A DNA stretch of 64,000 bases, taken from contig OZ345361.1 in assembly GCA_977006965.1 (NCBI GenBank), forward strand, positions 2,666,001 to 2,730,000, written 5' to 3'. Below the pieces are notes generated by a model. It worked only from the letters and a program-made list of their open reading frames with translations, did not search any database and had not been told where the DNA came from. Source of the DNA: Phymatolithon calcareum (Eukaryota > Rhodophyta > Florideophyceae > Hapalidiales). Made by a program: the position numbers and the translations under genes. Below, one piece after another: positions 48,409 through 58,486 of this stretch. Numbering within the stretch: the stretch's first letter is position 1; each line of letters starts with the position of its first letter.

Positions 48409-50724
48409 ATGGCGCCAGTGCGCCCGCGCCCACCGAGGCAGCAGCCCACCCGCGTACGTCCACCCCGCGACCACCGCGATGCCCTCAAGAGGCGTGCTCT
48501 CGACCTTATCTGCAAAATTGAGAATAAGGACCGCTACGCCATATTTCTCCAGCCCGTCAATTTGGACCTAATTCCCGGCTATGCAGACGTCATCTCTCGT
48601 CCCATGGACTTGTCCACCATCCGCACGAATGTTTCTGTTGGCGTTTACCGCACCCCGGACGACTTGCGCGCTGATCTTGACCTCATTTGGGCAAATTGCA
48701 TCAAGTTTAATGCCGACGACTCTGTTTATTACCGGGAGGCCGTTCGGTTGCGAGCGCTTGCCGGAAAATACTTTGAAGAGTTTTTGCGGAATCTCGCACG
48801 AGACGGATTGCCGTATGGTCCTCGCAAGTCTGGTGCGTCCCACCATCCGGCCGCGGCGCCGTCCGGCGCCAGCCCTACCACTTCCAGGCAGCTCGACGAA
48901 CCTGCGAGCGCTGTATCACTGAAAGCAGCTGCACAGCGGCTGCGCTATACTGCGCGTGCACGTCGGAAAAGCTTGGAGTCTCTGAATCATGCGCCTGTAC
49001 CACGGTCCGCGGAACCAGACTTAGACAATGACCCAATATCGTTTTTCGATAGCGGAGCACAGAAACAAGAGCAAATATACTCCGGACCGTATCAAAGATT
49101 ACGGCGATTTCCAAATTCACCTGGTGCCGCTGCCTTTCCGTATGTACGCGGTACCCTACTACAACAGCGCTTGCAACCGTTCCCTCCGGCATGGCAAGCG
49201 CTCGGTGGACGCAAGCATGTTCATCAGCAACAACCTAACTTTATGAGCGTGGAACGAGATACAGAAATGCAATGCGCCCGTCGCTATCAAGATTATGTCA
49301 CACAGTCAGCCCCAACGGCTCGGCGTCTTCTCGCGACAATTTTGGATCCAATTGCAGTTCTTGAACACGACGCAGCAATCGCAAATACTCGTAATCTAAC
49401 TTCTTGCCCTTCGCAAAATCCTTCGAACGAAACATGTGGGACAAAAGAACATGTCGCCGCTGTTCTTCGTCAAGGCGTTGGACTGGGAAAAAGTGCGGCC
49501 GAAACAGAAGCTGAAATTACTATATCCCCGAAGAAGAGACCGCGTCATGGGGACTTGCACGGAATCGACATACATTCCAGTACACCCATGGAAATCACAC
49601 GCCCAGCCTCGTCGAAGCAGCCAGCTGCCCAACCCCCATCTCCGGGTGCCGTTCATGATTTAAGGGAAATACTCAAGGCGCATAAAATTGATGACTCCTT
49701 CCTGAATTCAATTTTGAAGGGCCCTAATCCGTCCACATGTAATGAAGATTTGCCTTCCCCAAGCGGTTCAGCTTTACGGAGACCAAATACCCTTGGTGGT
49801 AGCTCTAGTGCCCCCGAGAATGTTCAAACGAAGAGCCCTAAATCGCAAAAACAAACACCACTCTCGTGTGGCGAAGCAGCAACACCAGCACCTCCAGAAA
49901 CTTCTGGGAATAAGCCGTTGAGTAACGTTGGAAGTCCGACAAGTCACAAGAACGCAGTGGTTGAGAACGGTGGTTTTGCGCATCCCAGTGATGCGCAGGA
50001 GCTAGAAAGTGATGATGAAGAATGCAGCGACGAGGAGAGCGATAGCGCATGGGACGACAGCGACATCTCAGATCAGAGCTCAAGTGAGGAGGGGAGCTGT
50101 GAGGAGGCCGAGGATGAAGCGCAAGAGCAGCAGCGGAAGGATGCGGAGTTGGATGAGCTGCTCAGCATGAACCATTCAACGCTTTTGAACATCATGCGAA
50201 TTAAAGCTTTAAAAGACGCTGCAACTGGTTCCGCATTGAAAGACCTAAACGCTCGTGAACAAGAATATGCCGCAGCGTTGCGGGAAGGTGTCGCCCTTTT
50301 CGCATCCAAGGTTCCCCCACGACTGCTTATCCCCAAAGAAAAAGCTGCAGAATTGGCACTCGAGGCCGCCCGACAGTCAATACAACGACGAGATAGGAAG
50401 CGGAAACATTCCGAGATGATTGCTGAAAAGGCGAGGGCTCTTGACGCTGCCCCAGCACCTGCTGGCGTCGTACCAGTCGGCACCTTGAATTCCGCTGTTG
50501 CAAGCGAATGTCGCACACCTGCTATTGCTCCACCTACTGTTGCTCCACCTACTGTTGCTTCGAAAACCGCAGTTGCCAAGCCTCGTGTTCAGCCTGGTGT
50601 TCCGCCTGCTGTCCGCGCTGAACTAAAAGCCAAGCAGGATTTCGTGGTCAAAAAGCTCACGCCTGCCGGTGTTGTGAGGTCTGGCCCGACTGCTTCGGTG
50701 ATCCCGAACAAGACATCAAAGTAG
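48409..50724 (+). CDS. Bromodomain protein, BRD7/BRD9-like
   Basis: Acetyl-lysine reader of 771 residues. Start is the ATG at 48409, directly after an in-frame GTG. N-terminal bromodomain about 25-130: RYAIFLQPVNLDLIPGYADV, RPMDLSTIRTNV, DLDLIWANCIKFNADDSVYY with the acetyl-lysine Asn at 101. BRD7/9 and BRPF domains read similarly. The middle is disordered; residues near 525-570 are a Glu/Asp/Ser run, followed by a helical segment (LLSMNHSTLLNIMRIKALKD, AALREGVALFASKVPP) and a basic RRDRKRKHSEMIAEK patch, then an Ala/Pro/Val-rich tail with a direct repeat PPTVA. No second domain recognised. Forms a head-to-head pair with the bromodomain-GATA gene. Confidence 0.87.
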   Translation: MAPVRPRPPRQQPTRVRPPRDHRDALKRRALDLICKIENKDRYAIFLQPVNLDLIPGYADVISRPMDLSTIRTNVSVGVYRTPDDLRADLDLIWANCIKFNADDSVYYREAVRLRALAGKYFEEFLRNLARDGLPYGPRKSGASHHPAAAPSGASPTTSRQLDEPASAVSLKAAAQRLRYTARARRKSLESLNHAPVPRSAEPDLDNDPISFFDSGAQKQEQIYSGPYQRLRRFPNSPGAAAFPYVRGTLLQQRLQPFPPAWQALGGRKHVHQQQPNFMSVERDTEMQCARRYQDYVTQSAPTARRLLATILDPIAVLEHDAAIANTRNLTSCPSQNPSNETCGTKEHVAAVLRQGVGLGKSAAETEAEITISPKKRPRHGDLHGIDIHSSTPMEITRPASSKQPAAQPPSPGAVHDLREILKAHKIDDSFLNSILKGPNPSTCNEDLPSPSGSALRRPNTLGGSSSAPENVQTKSPKSQKQTPLSCGEAATPAPPETSGNKPLSNVGSPTSHKNAVVENGGFAHPSDAQELESDDEECSDEESDSAWDDSDISDQSSSEEGSCEEAEDEAQEQQRKDAELDELLSMNHSTLLNIMRIKALKDAATGSALKDLNAREQEYAAALREGVALFASKVPPRLLIPKEKAAELALEAARQSIQRRDRKRKHSEMIAEKARALDAAPAPAGVVPVGTLNSAVASECRTPAIAPPTVAPPTVASKTAVAKPRVQPGVPPAVRAELKAKQDFVVKKLTPAGVVRSGPTASVIPNKTSK

Positions 50725-51432
50725 CAGGGAATGGGACGTAGGGCGCTGCAGCGAACTGTGCACAACCCTTGACTGTCTGTGGTTTCTGCCCGTACATTAG
50801 GAGGAAGCGATATTTTCTTTTTCGTCCCGTTCCACCGATCCTGTGCGGTTATTAAGTTTATCAAAGACTTGTCAGCGATGCGCCCAGCTGAAATTCGCGA
50901 CCTATGCGACTGATTGTGCCGCTGTAGAAGGACAAGATGTTCGCAATTCTAAGGTAAAGAAGCACATCTTGGAGATTGCTGGTTGCGCGTCGGCTGTACT
51001 CTTTCATGGCAAATATATATTTCCACTGACAGATCGAGGCCAGTCTCGGCCCATCTGTGTAGTACCAGACCACGGCACGAGTTACTAATTTTGTTTGATG
51101 TGAACGCCTGATGTAAAACGGATAACGCGCCAGACATTTGACTTAAACTATGCTTACAGATAACTCCAGACCTGTATGTCAAGTTGAGCTATGTTGCTTG
51201 ATGTACACATCAAGCACATGCATATTAGAAAAGGTGACTTAGGAGACCAGCCATCTGCGAAAGTCATCAGATGCCCACTACAAAATACGCACATTATGCC
51301 TCGAGTTCGAAAAGGACGTAGACTATGCCAGATGACCGCTCTATTTCTGTGCGTAAACGACGTGCAAGGATGCATTGAACAACTCTAAATCCTGGTCGCC
51401 ACTTGGCACTAGACAGAAATTTGTTCCCTTTA
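50725..51432. other. Intergenic, no gene seen
   Basis: Between the bromodomain gene and the first DUF1761-like gene (converging 3' ends). Short frames only. Confidence 0.4.
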
Positions 51433-51939
51433 TTACGCGCATAATTGACCAAGGACTGCGCCGATAACCGTAAGACTAAGCGCATGGCAACCGCTGTGGA
51501 TGAGAAAAAGTGCGAACGGGCGGGCCTCGAAGAACGGATGTGAACAGTTCAACCCGGTATCGAAGAACAAGCCGAAGGATGCACCCCAAAGCGCTCCCTC
51601 TACCGCCGAACGGCACCCCGCAACGCTGAGAATGAAGCAAAAGAAGGGCATTGCAAACGCGGTGCCAAGAGCGCTGGCAATCATGCCCGGCTTGCTTAGT
51701 TTACGATCCTTGTCGCCGTGGGCAAGTGTCACGCACGCCTGCCGGAACATTAGCGGAGAGTACCACACCTGCATCCCGGGTGCATCGCGTGAGGGTTTCG
51801 AACTCGTTAGTCAACGATACTTGCAGAAGAGCGCTTACAAATGCGGAGAGACCTGGAATGTCCTTACCGATGCAATGCCCATGTACAGCATCCATGAGAT
51901 GCATACTGCGGGAAGAGATAAGTAGTCAAACATGGCCAT
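51433..51939 (-). CDS. DUF1761-like small membrane protein, paralogue 1 (one intron)
   Basis: Function unknown; DUF1761 proteins are small four-helix membrane proteins. Two exons: 51939-51868 (24 codons, MAMFDYLSLPAVCISWMLYM) and 51768-51433, joined across a 99-bp intron 51867-51769 with donor gtaagg and acceptor cag, phase 0. Product 135 residues. Exon 2 opens VWYSPLMF, the WYSPLLFG signature of the family, then hydrophobic segments (AFAMPFFCFILSVAG, ALWGASFGLFFDTGLN) and HPFFEARPFALFLIHSGCHA. The intron position and exon-1 length are identical in the neighbour at 52.6-53.1 kb, which fixes the model. In the unspliced frame exon 1 would read into a stop after SPHL. Confidence 0.78.
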
Positions 51940-52148
51940 GATGAAGACTCCCTGAAGCTTTTGAGCCACCGCTACTTTGTGCCGTGCTTCAGTTCTTTCT
52001 ACCCGTGCCCTTCCGTGCGGGCGCTCTATGCGGAGTACAAGCAAATCAGAAGGTGTTTTTGCCACAGTTTAAATCAAAATAAAGGCATACGGGCGAAAAA
52101 CGAAATTATTGAAACAGTCCTGTATTACCAGCTATGATAGGACGCGAA

Positions 52149-52220
52149 GGGGATAGATCTACAGTACTGCCCAGCCATGTCCTGCAGACTGATGTCATGG
52201 CTGGGCAGAAGATCTATCCC
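52149..52220. repeat. Hairpin between the DUF1761-like genes
   Basis: Nested stems gggatagatct / agatctatccc and ctgcccagccatg / catggctgggcag around a 16-nt loop. Lies upstream of paralogue 1; could be a foldback remnant or a regulatory stem. Confidence 0.8.
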
Positions 52221-52509
52221 AAGCTGAATCGGACCCTGACTGTCAGGGCCCGTTTCAGATGTTGCGTGCTGGCATGCGGAAGAATCATGTGTATCTTAGG
52301 ACTCATCTGTGGGAGAGCGAAGCACATTGCGCTCTTCAATCATTCGTGATCAATGTACTCTCGCCTTCTTCCACCGTAAAGCAAAACTTAAATGCAGTGA
52401 AAACTGTGTTCAACTTCCGTTCTTTTACAAGACATAGACTATCATTCAGCTGCACAAGCTTACTTAAAAAGGAAAAAGCACAGAAAGCTAATGAAGTCCC
52501 TTGGAGAAA

Positions 52510-52550
52510 CTTTCACCATCGAAGAGAATGCCCAACGCAGCACCCCATTG
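52510..52550 (-). pseudogene. Scrap of a third DUF1761-like copy
   Basis: On the minus strand this reads roughly GERVMQWGAALGILFDGE, matching AGEGALWGAALGIFFDGG of the adjacent gene. Only about 40 bp is recognisable, just beyond the stop of paralogue 2. Confidence 0.5.
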
Positions 52551-52552
52551 CA

Positions 52553-53062
52553 TCACGCGCTCCCGCAAAGCTTCCCCAGAACAAGTCCAATGCAGAGCAA
52601 ACTAAATGCATGATAGCCTCTATGAATGACGAAAAGAGCAAAAGGTCGTTCCTCGAAAAAACCGTGAGATACATTCAACCCACCATCGAAGAAGATGCCC
52701 AATGCAGCTCCCCAAAGAGCACCTTCTCCCGCAGAACGAACGCCCGCGACACTTAGCAAGAGGCAGTAGAACGGCATGGCAATTGCGGTGCCGATCGATG
52801 CGGCGACCATGGCCATTGGATCTGGCTCTACAGTTTTACGCTTGGGAAAGGCCAAACGCAGGAATGGTTTTCCGAACACGGGCAGCGAATACCAGATCTG
52901 AGAAACCACCATAAACGAGGCGGATGTTAGCATTTGCGAGCTTGCGTCCATACATAATTGGCAAGAAACTGGTTGGTGAGTTTAGCTTACCGCGCCCATC
53001 ATCATGTGCATGACAAAAGCAATACCAACCGCAGGCAGGGAAAAGAAATCGAAGACAGCCAT
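52553..53062 (-). CDS. DUF1761-like small membrane protein, paralogue 2 (one intron)
   Basis: Two exons: 53062-52991 (24 codons, MAVFDFFSLPAVGIAFVMHM) and 52897-52553, with a 93-bp intron 52990-52898 (donor gtaagc, acceptor tttctcag), phase 0. Product 138 residues. Exon 2 begins IWYSLPVFGKPFLRLAF, then SIGTAIAMPFYCLLLSVAG, GEGALWGAALGIFFDGGLNV and FEERPFALFVIHRGYHAFSL. Four hydrophobic segments in all. Tandem paralogue of the gene about 1.1 kb downstream. Role unknown. Confidence 0.78.
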
Positions 53063-54907
53063 GCTCCTAAATGCCGATGTAAGAGAAAGCAGGAGAATTC
53101 ACCACTTCAGACGATGCTGAATCTTGTTCCGCTACCTCATGAGTGTTAGCCCCCTCACGAGGGACGTTCTGTTCAGTACTTATTAGATGATTTGCGATAC
53201 GGGGGACTTCACTGTGATGGTGAGTCAAAAAAACGCGCGAAATAATACGTTGCATCAGATAACACACCATAAATTTCGTCAATCAAAGGTTTCGTTTTAA
53301 TGAGAGCGGTGCTTCGCCGTTGCGCTTTAGATCACAAGCACGGACCTAGGCATAAGATCTCCTTATTGGCTACATATCGAAAGGATGCTCAAGCATCCAA
53401 TCGAAGTCATGCTCATGTCGTATTCAGCAACAGATTTTGGATCAATTTTCTGACGTTAGAAAAGTATGATACGAAAATACGTGTACACTTATTCGCATAT
53501 CATACTTTCCGAAAAGTAACCGCGAAAGTTGTAGAGCGTGTTAGCGTAAACAGGGTAAAAAAAAAAGAACGGATACCCAATACTTTAAGAGCGCTTGAAT
53601 CAGTCCCTTTAATGTATTCGAAGAGCTAAGGTTGGTGTGAGTGAAGGTAGTTGATTACGGTTGAGTTTCTAGCGGTCACAGTGTTGTAGTTGTCGTGTTT
53701 GTGCAAGTTTTTTCAGATAAGTAATATGTGAGAGACGTAAAATAGATAAATCGAAGTGAGATTGAAGCGGGTGCGAGTGGAAGCGAGTATTCGTGATACG
53801 AGTGACAATGGCCAGGCATGGCTCAGTCTTACATTACCTTCGTAAAAAGAAACTATGATGACGAGCGACGACCACAGAGTAGGAAGACGAAGCTTCTTTT
53901 GTTCATCACTCACGACGCTTGTCGGTGATCTTGGCGAAGACGAGACTCGAACGGAGATTCCGGAAGCCTCACCAAAAGTTGCCAGGAGCACAGTGCGGCT
54001 GCTGTCACACCGCTGCGAAGCAGCAGCGAAGCCAAGGAGTGCTCGAAGTCCACAACTAAATGTAGCTGTTCACAGTAAGTGATTTCCTGGTCTGTGATTC
54101 ACAGACCCGGAGATAACGTCAACGGTCAATTTTTGGTTTTGATAAACAGATTGAGGGAGAGCAGAAATTTCGAACATAGCGACCACTATTTAACAGTTGT
54201 GCATTCTAAAACAAATTTCAACATAAGTTGATGCCGAAGTTGCACGTTAAAAGCCATATATTTTTCTTTTGCCTGTACGCTTGGTGTCAATGACGTACAA
54301 CTTTTGTATTGTAATCAAATTTCTTGCACTACAAACTGCTGTTGTGCCCTTTGTTCTGCGGTGGTGTTATATAACGCTGCCCAGAGACAATTCATTCGCA
54401 GAGCACGTAGGGCACATTGTCGGAATCCATGACTGGCCATGTGGTTCACTGACCGAAACTGAAAAGGCGGTACCATTGTTGGAGCGATTGTAATGCTTCT
54501 GGTGGCACTTCCGCCCCCCGCTTTTTATTCAAGCTGGGTTAAAGCTCAATAAGAATAAATTACCCATTTCAGCAGTGCGCAACAGGAAGCTCGTGGTTGG
54601 TACAAGGGAGAATGGGTAATAGCACGTCGTGAAAGACTTCCGCGTGTTCCATGAATTCTATGGAGGGTGGGTTTTAAAGTACTACTGAAAGCATGATATA
54701 TTCCTCCCACTCCTGTACATGTCCTGCAGCAAAACTGGTGAGTTGCACAGTGCATGTGAAGGTTGCATACAACATAGATGTTTTGTCCACACTGATGGAG
54801 ACTTGACACTCAAAAAAGGAGTTACCCTTCGTGCCTAAACTCTTTTGAAGGCTGATCTTCGTAAATGATAAAATAGGGATTCTAATGAAGCTCGGACGGA
54901 GGAGGAA
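53063..54907. other. Intergenic, no gene seen
   Basis: About 1.8 kb. Frames at 53300-53629 (+), 53855-54082 (+) and 54269-54493 (+) have no recognisable motif. Confidence 0.4.
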
Positions 54908-55921
54908 CTACACACTTAATGGCAAAGGTGCCCCATTCTCCTTCTCCGCTATATACTTCTCCAAATATCGAGTTACATCCTGTACAACCTTGCGGCACTC
55001 CTCATCCTTCAGGAGCAATGGAGCCATGAATCTCGGTACCTCTCTATTCCGCTCAACGTACAACGCACCCTTTCGTACATTCTTGGCTTCAGAAGCAAGC
55101 TGTATTGAAAGCTGCGCACCCTGCTCCGCGGTCTTCATCCCGAGCACATTGGTTAGTCCCCGCAACAAGTTTTGTGCTGCACCTTCGCGTTGCGACCACA
55201 CATAAAGCGGTTCAGGGACTACATGCCGCTGCAGCTCAGTGTTCACAACACCGGGGTGCAGGCTGACCGCGTCGACGTTCTCCAGAGCCAGTCCACGCGC
55301 AAACATGCTCATCGCAAGCTTCGAGTCCCCGTACGCATTCCAAGCGTTGTAGCTGCGTTCATCGAATCCGCGCGTCTTCTCCACGACAAGCGGCGGTGCG
55401 GTACGTGAGCGCGAAATGGCAACTGCGCTCGAAGAAACATACACAGAGCGCTGAAGGACATGTTGCAGAGAAAGAGCGAGTAAAGCGTGACCTAAATGGT
55501 TTACACCGTACTGATACTCCAGACCGTCGGCGGTGTACTGTAGTGGGCACGCCATGACTCCGGCGTTAAACACAGCTACATCAAGCTTCCTGTCTGATCC
55601 GAGCTCGGAAGCTATAGCACACGCACATTCACGCACACTCGATAAAGCGCTCAAGTCGAGCGGAATCTCCTCGATTCTCACGTGCAGCGCTGATGCACGA
55701 AGGGCCGCTGCAGCATCGGCAGACTTGCGTTCGTCCCGGTTGCACAGATATAACGTCTCTAGAGTTGGAAGCAGGCGAATTAGCCCCGCCGCGGTTGCAG
55801 CACCAATGCCGCCACTCGCACCCGTTATAAGTGCGGTTCGGTGAGGGGATACCGCGGCCATTCGCGGTGATGACCGGATTGTGGGCGAGGGGAGCGTGAA
55901 CGAAAAACCATAGATGCTCAT
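54908..55921 (-). CDS. Short-chain dehydrogenase/reductase, paralogue 2
   Basis: Close paralogue of the SDR at 40.8-41.8 kb, sharing TALITGASGGIG, LYLCNRDERK (NADP-type), LDLSALSSVREC, FNAGVMACPLQYTADG, YGVNHLGHALLALSL, Ser in VYVSSSAV, catalytic YGDSK, and SLHPGVVNTELQRHV. The ATG at 55921 gives 337 residues with a 20-residue extension (MSIYGFSFTLPSPTIRSSPR) that could be a short targeting leader; the ATG at 55861 (MAAVSPHRTALITG) aligns with the start of paralogue 1 and is equally possible. Substrate unknown. Confidence 0.88.
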   Translation of the reverse strand: MSIYGFSFTLPSPTIRSSPRMAAVSPHRTALITGASGGIGAATAAGLIRLLPTLETLYLCNRDERKSADAAAALRASALHVRIEEIPLDLSALSSVRECACAIASELGSDRKLDVAVFNAGVMACPLQYTADGLEYQYGVNHLGHALLALSLQHVLQRSVYVSSSAVAISRSRTAPPLVVEKTRGFDERSYNAWNAYGDSKLAMSMFARGLALENVDAVSLHPGVVNTELQRHVVPEPLYVWSQREGAAQNLLRGLTNVLGMKTAEQGAQLSIQLASEAKNVRKGALYVERNREVPRFMAPLLLKDEECRKVVQDVTRYLEKYIAEKENGAPLPLSV

Positions 55922-56341
55922 CTTTGAAGCTGCAAGTCAAGTGGAGTGTTTTCGCTGGCCTTTGACCATCTCTACGGCACTACCCCATACCAAGCTAGAG
56001 AGAAGAGGACTGTTCCTCGAGGGCGCTAAAGTCGGAAAGACACCATCTTCTTGACCTCCGCTGAGATCGATCACGGAATTTGTCTTTTGTGGTTCTTTGT
56101 CCCGGTTTTCATTACCAATGAAAATCATCTATTAAAATTTGATTTTAACATCAATTGGTTATTTTTGGTTCTCATTTCAGATTCTGTAATTCATTCGCTA
56201 GTGTCTATTGTGCGGCAACGGACCGGTACTTACAACGGCGCTAGAAATATGAAACTCTTGTCCTTAATTGAGGACCTCCCGTACAATATGATAGACACGT
56301 TCTGCAATTCCAACATTCCGAATATGAAACTTATGACGAAT
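55922..56341. other. Intergenic, no gene seen
   Basis: Upstream of SDR 2 up to the edge of the inverted repeat; nothing recognised. Confidence 0.4.
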
Positions 56342-57322
56342 CTGAAGAGACCCGCCAACAAAATAAACAGCCAATAAATTAATTATAAAAAAGTTCTTGA
56401 AAATAGAGCAACGCGAGCGTCGCTCGCGTTAACTTCTCGCATGAACTCTTGAATTTGGATAAGATGCTCCACTAAAAATTGCTCTTTGCTTACTCGGCGT
56501 TGTAGCTCTCACTTTTCTGTATTGCTAATGAGTCGAATGTAAACATTTTGAGAATTGTCAAACGCGTGGCTGCAGTCTCCCCACTGAGGTTTTGTCGTAC
56601 ACAAGCTTGGTGGTTTTCATGCAATGAGCTGGTTGTATGTAGTGTCTGTACTCTAAAAAAGGATCACGTGACTCTTCGATTGCAAATGTCGAAGGGGATT
56701 GCCTTCGTAAATACTACATAAACGAAAAAGAAAGAAAGGGATAGGGAGGTCAAAGTTTATCGAGCACAGTTTAGAGAAACTCTTCTGCTTCTCCGCAGAC
56801 TCTTTCTGCATCTCAGCCTGCTTCTCCTCGCTGCCGCCGGAACTTTGGCACTTCTTCTTCGACTTGCCCTGCTTCAGCGTTCGTGGTCCGGGCGTGTCGT
56901 ACGCGGTATGCTCCATGGTGTACGACGTTTCCTGGGACGTGAACCCATACCCGGTGCTTATATTTGACATTGTTGGGTGAATTGACCTTTGGTCTCTCTT
57001 ATAAAAAATGGGAAGTGATCTCAACGCGACACTACCAGCGGATGCAAACCGGGGTCATCACCTCTGTGTACCGTGGCCGTTGAGAGCAATTTTTTGCCGC
57101 TCGCATCACTGCGTGACGCTGTAGTTGCTGACACTGTACGCAGAACCTCCAGTGAGATCTCAGAGCGGCTTAACTGCGTTGGATGGGACTGACAGTCATG
57201 AACCCAGCTGCAGTGTCGGTTAAGTAGAAGGACTGCCAGTGGCCACATTTTTTGTCTACAGTAGACATGGGACTTGAAGCTCCTTGTGGGAATATTTCAG
57301 ACGGGCAAATTTTCCCGTTCAA
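56342..57322. repeat. Left arm of 0.98-kb inverted repeat
   Basis: Pairs with 57506-58486 (sum of paired positions 114828, shifting by one at the outer end because of a single T-run indel near 56550). I saw few differences: one indel, cgcgtgg/catgcg, gtagctc/ggctc, ctcctt/cttt. Each arm also contains a small hairpin at its outer part (acgcgagcg/cgctcgcgt at 56411-56430). Spacer 57323-57505 is unique. Confidence 0.9.
56653..56970 (-). CDS. Small hypothetical protein in left arm
   Basis: 105 codons from the ATG at 56970 (MSNISTGYGFTSQETSYTME). A Lys/Glu/Gln-rich central part (KKCQSSGGSEEKQAEMQKES) and a hydrophobic end (DLPIPFFLFRL). tataaga stands about 30 bp before the ATG. No family recognised, and the real product may be shorter if an intron exists. 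Duplicated identically in the right arm. Confidence 0.35.
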   Translation of the reverse strand: MSNISTGYGFTSQETSYTMEHTAYDTPGPRTLKQGKSKKKCQSSGGSEEKQAEMQKESAEKQKSFSKLCSINFDLPIPFFLFRLCSIYEGNPLRHLQSKSHVILF

Positions 57323-57505
57323 TAATTCTTACCGCTGGCGGCTTGGGTCGCATTCGTGCGCTTTGGAAAACTGACATGGCTTGTTCTGGAAGCCTCCATT
57401 CCTTCATTACATGAGCGCCCTAGAAGGAGTAAGCCGCTTCCTATTTCCTAGTGTCTCCAGCAGACATTCGAAACTGGTTGATCAGCGTCAACAAAGCTGA
57501 ATCAG

Positions 57506-58486
57506 TTGAACGGGAAAATTTGCCCGTCTGAAATATTCCCACAAAGAGCTTCAAGTCCCATGTCTACTGTAGACAAAAAATGTGGCCACTGGCAGTCCTT
57601 CTACTTAACCGACACTGCAGATGGGTTCATGACTGTCAGTCCCATCCAACGCAGTTAAGCCGCTCTGAGATCTCACTGGAGGTTCTGCGTACAGTGTCAG
57701 CAACTACAGCGTCACGCAGTGATGCGAGCGGCAAAAAATTGCTCTCAACGGCCACGGTACACAGAGGTGATGACCCCGGTTTGCATCCGCTGGTAGTGTC
57801 GCGTTGAGATCACTTCCCATTTTTTATAAGAGAGACCAAAGGTCAATTCACCCAACAATGTCAAATATAAGCACCGGGTATGGGTTCACGTCCCAGGAAA
57901 CGTCGTACACCATGGAGCATACCGCGTACGACACGCCCGGACCACGAACGCTGAAGCAGGGCAAGTCGAAGAAGAAGTGCCAAAGTTCCGGCGGCAGCGA
58001 GGAGAAGCAGGCTGAGATGCAGAAAGAGTCTGCGGAGAAGCAGAAGAGTTTCTCTAAACTGTGCTCGATAAACTTTGACCTCCCTATCCCTTTCTTTCTT
58101 TTTCGTTTATGTAGTATTTACGAAGGCAATCCCCTTCGACATTTGCAATCGAAGAGTCACGTGATCCTTTTTTAGAGTACAGACACTACATACAACCAGC
58201 TCATTGCATGAAAACCACCAAGCTTGTGTACGACAAAACCTCAGTGGGGAGACTGCAGCCATGCGTTTGACAATTCTCAAATGTTTACATTCGACTCATT
58301 AGCAATACAGAAAAGTGAGAGCCACAACGCCGAGTAAGCAAAGAGCAATTTTTAGTGGAGCATCTTATCCAAATTCAAGAGTTCATGCGAGAAGTTAACG
58401 CGAGCGACGCTCGCGTTGCTCTATTTTCAAGAACTTTTTTATAATTAATTTATTGGCTGTTTATTTTGCTGGGGGGTCTTCAGACT
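57506..58486. repeat. Right arm of 0.98-kb inverted repeat
   Basis: Reverse-complement partner of 56342-57322. Ends near the ttattttgctggggggtctt stretch, where pairing frays. Confidence 0.9.
57858..58175 (+). CDS. Small hypothetical protein in right arm
   Basis: Same 105-codon frame as in the left arm, no difference seen, on the other strand and divergently oriented from it. A 75-codon ATG frame just upstream (57580-57807) is also duplicated in the other arm but shows no protein-like character. Coding status uncertain. Confidence 0.35.
   Translation: MSNISTGYGFTSQETSYTMEHTAYDTPGPRTLKQGKSKKKCQSSGGSEEKQAEMQKESAEKQKSFSKLCSINFDLPIPFFLFRLCSIYEGNPLRHLQSKSHVILF

Noticed and set aside
57580-57807. 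75-codon ATG frame at the inner part of each arm of the 0.98-kb repeat
   Set aside because: Frame is duplicated only because the arm is; no protein-like features and it runs into the TATA-like word of the next ORF.
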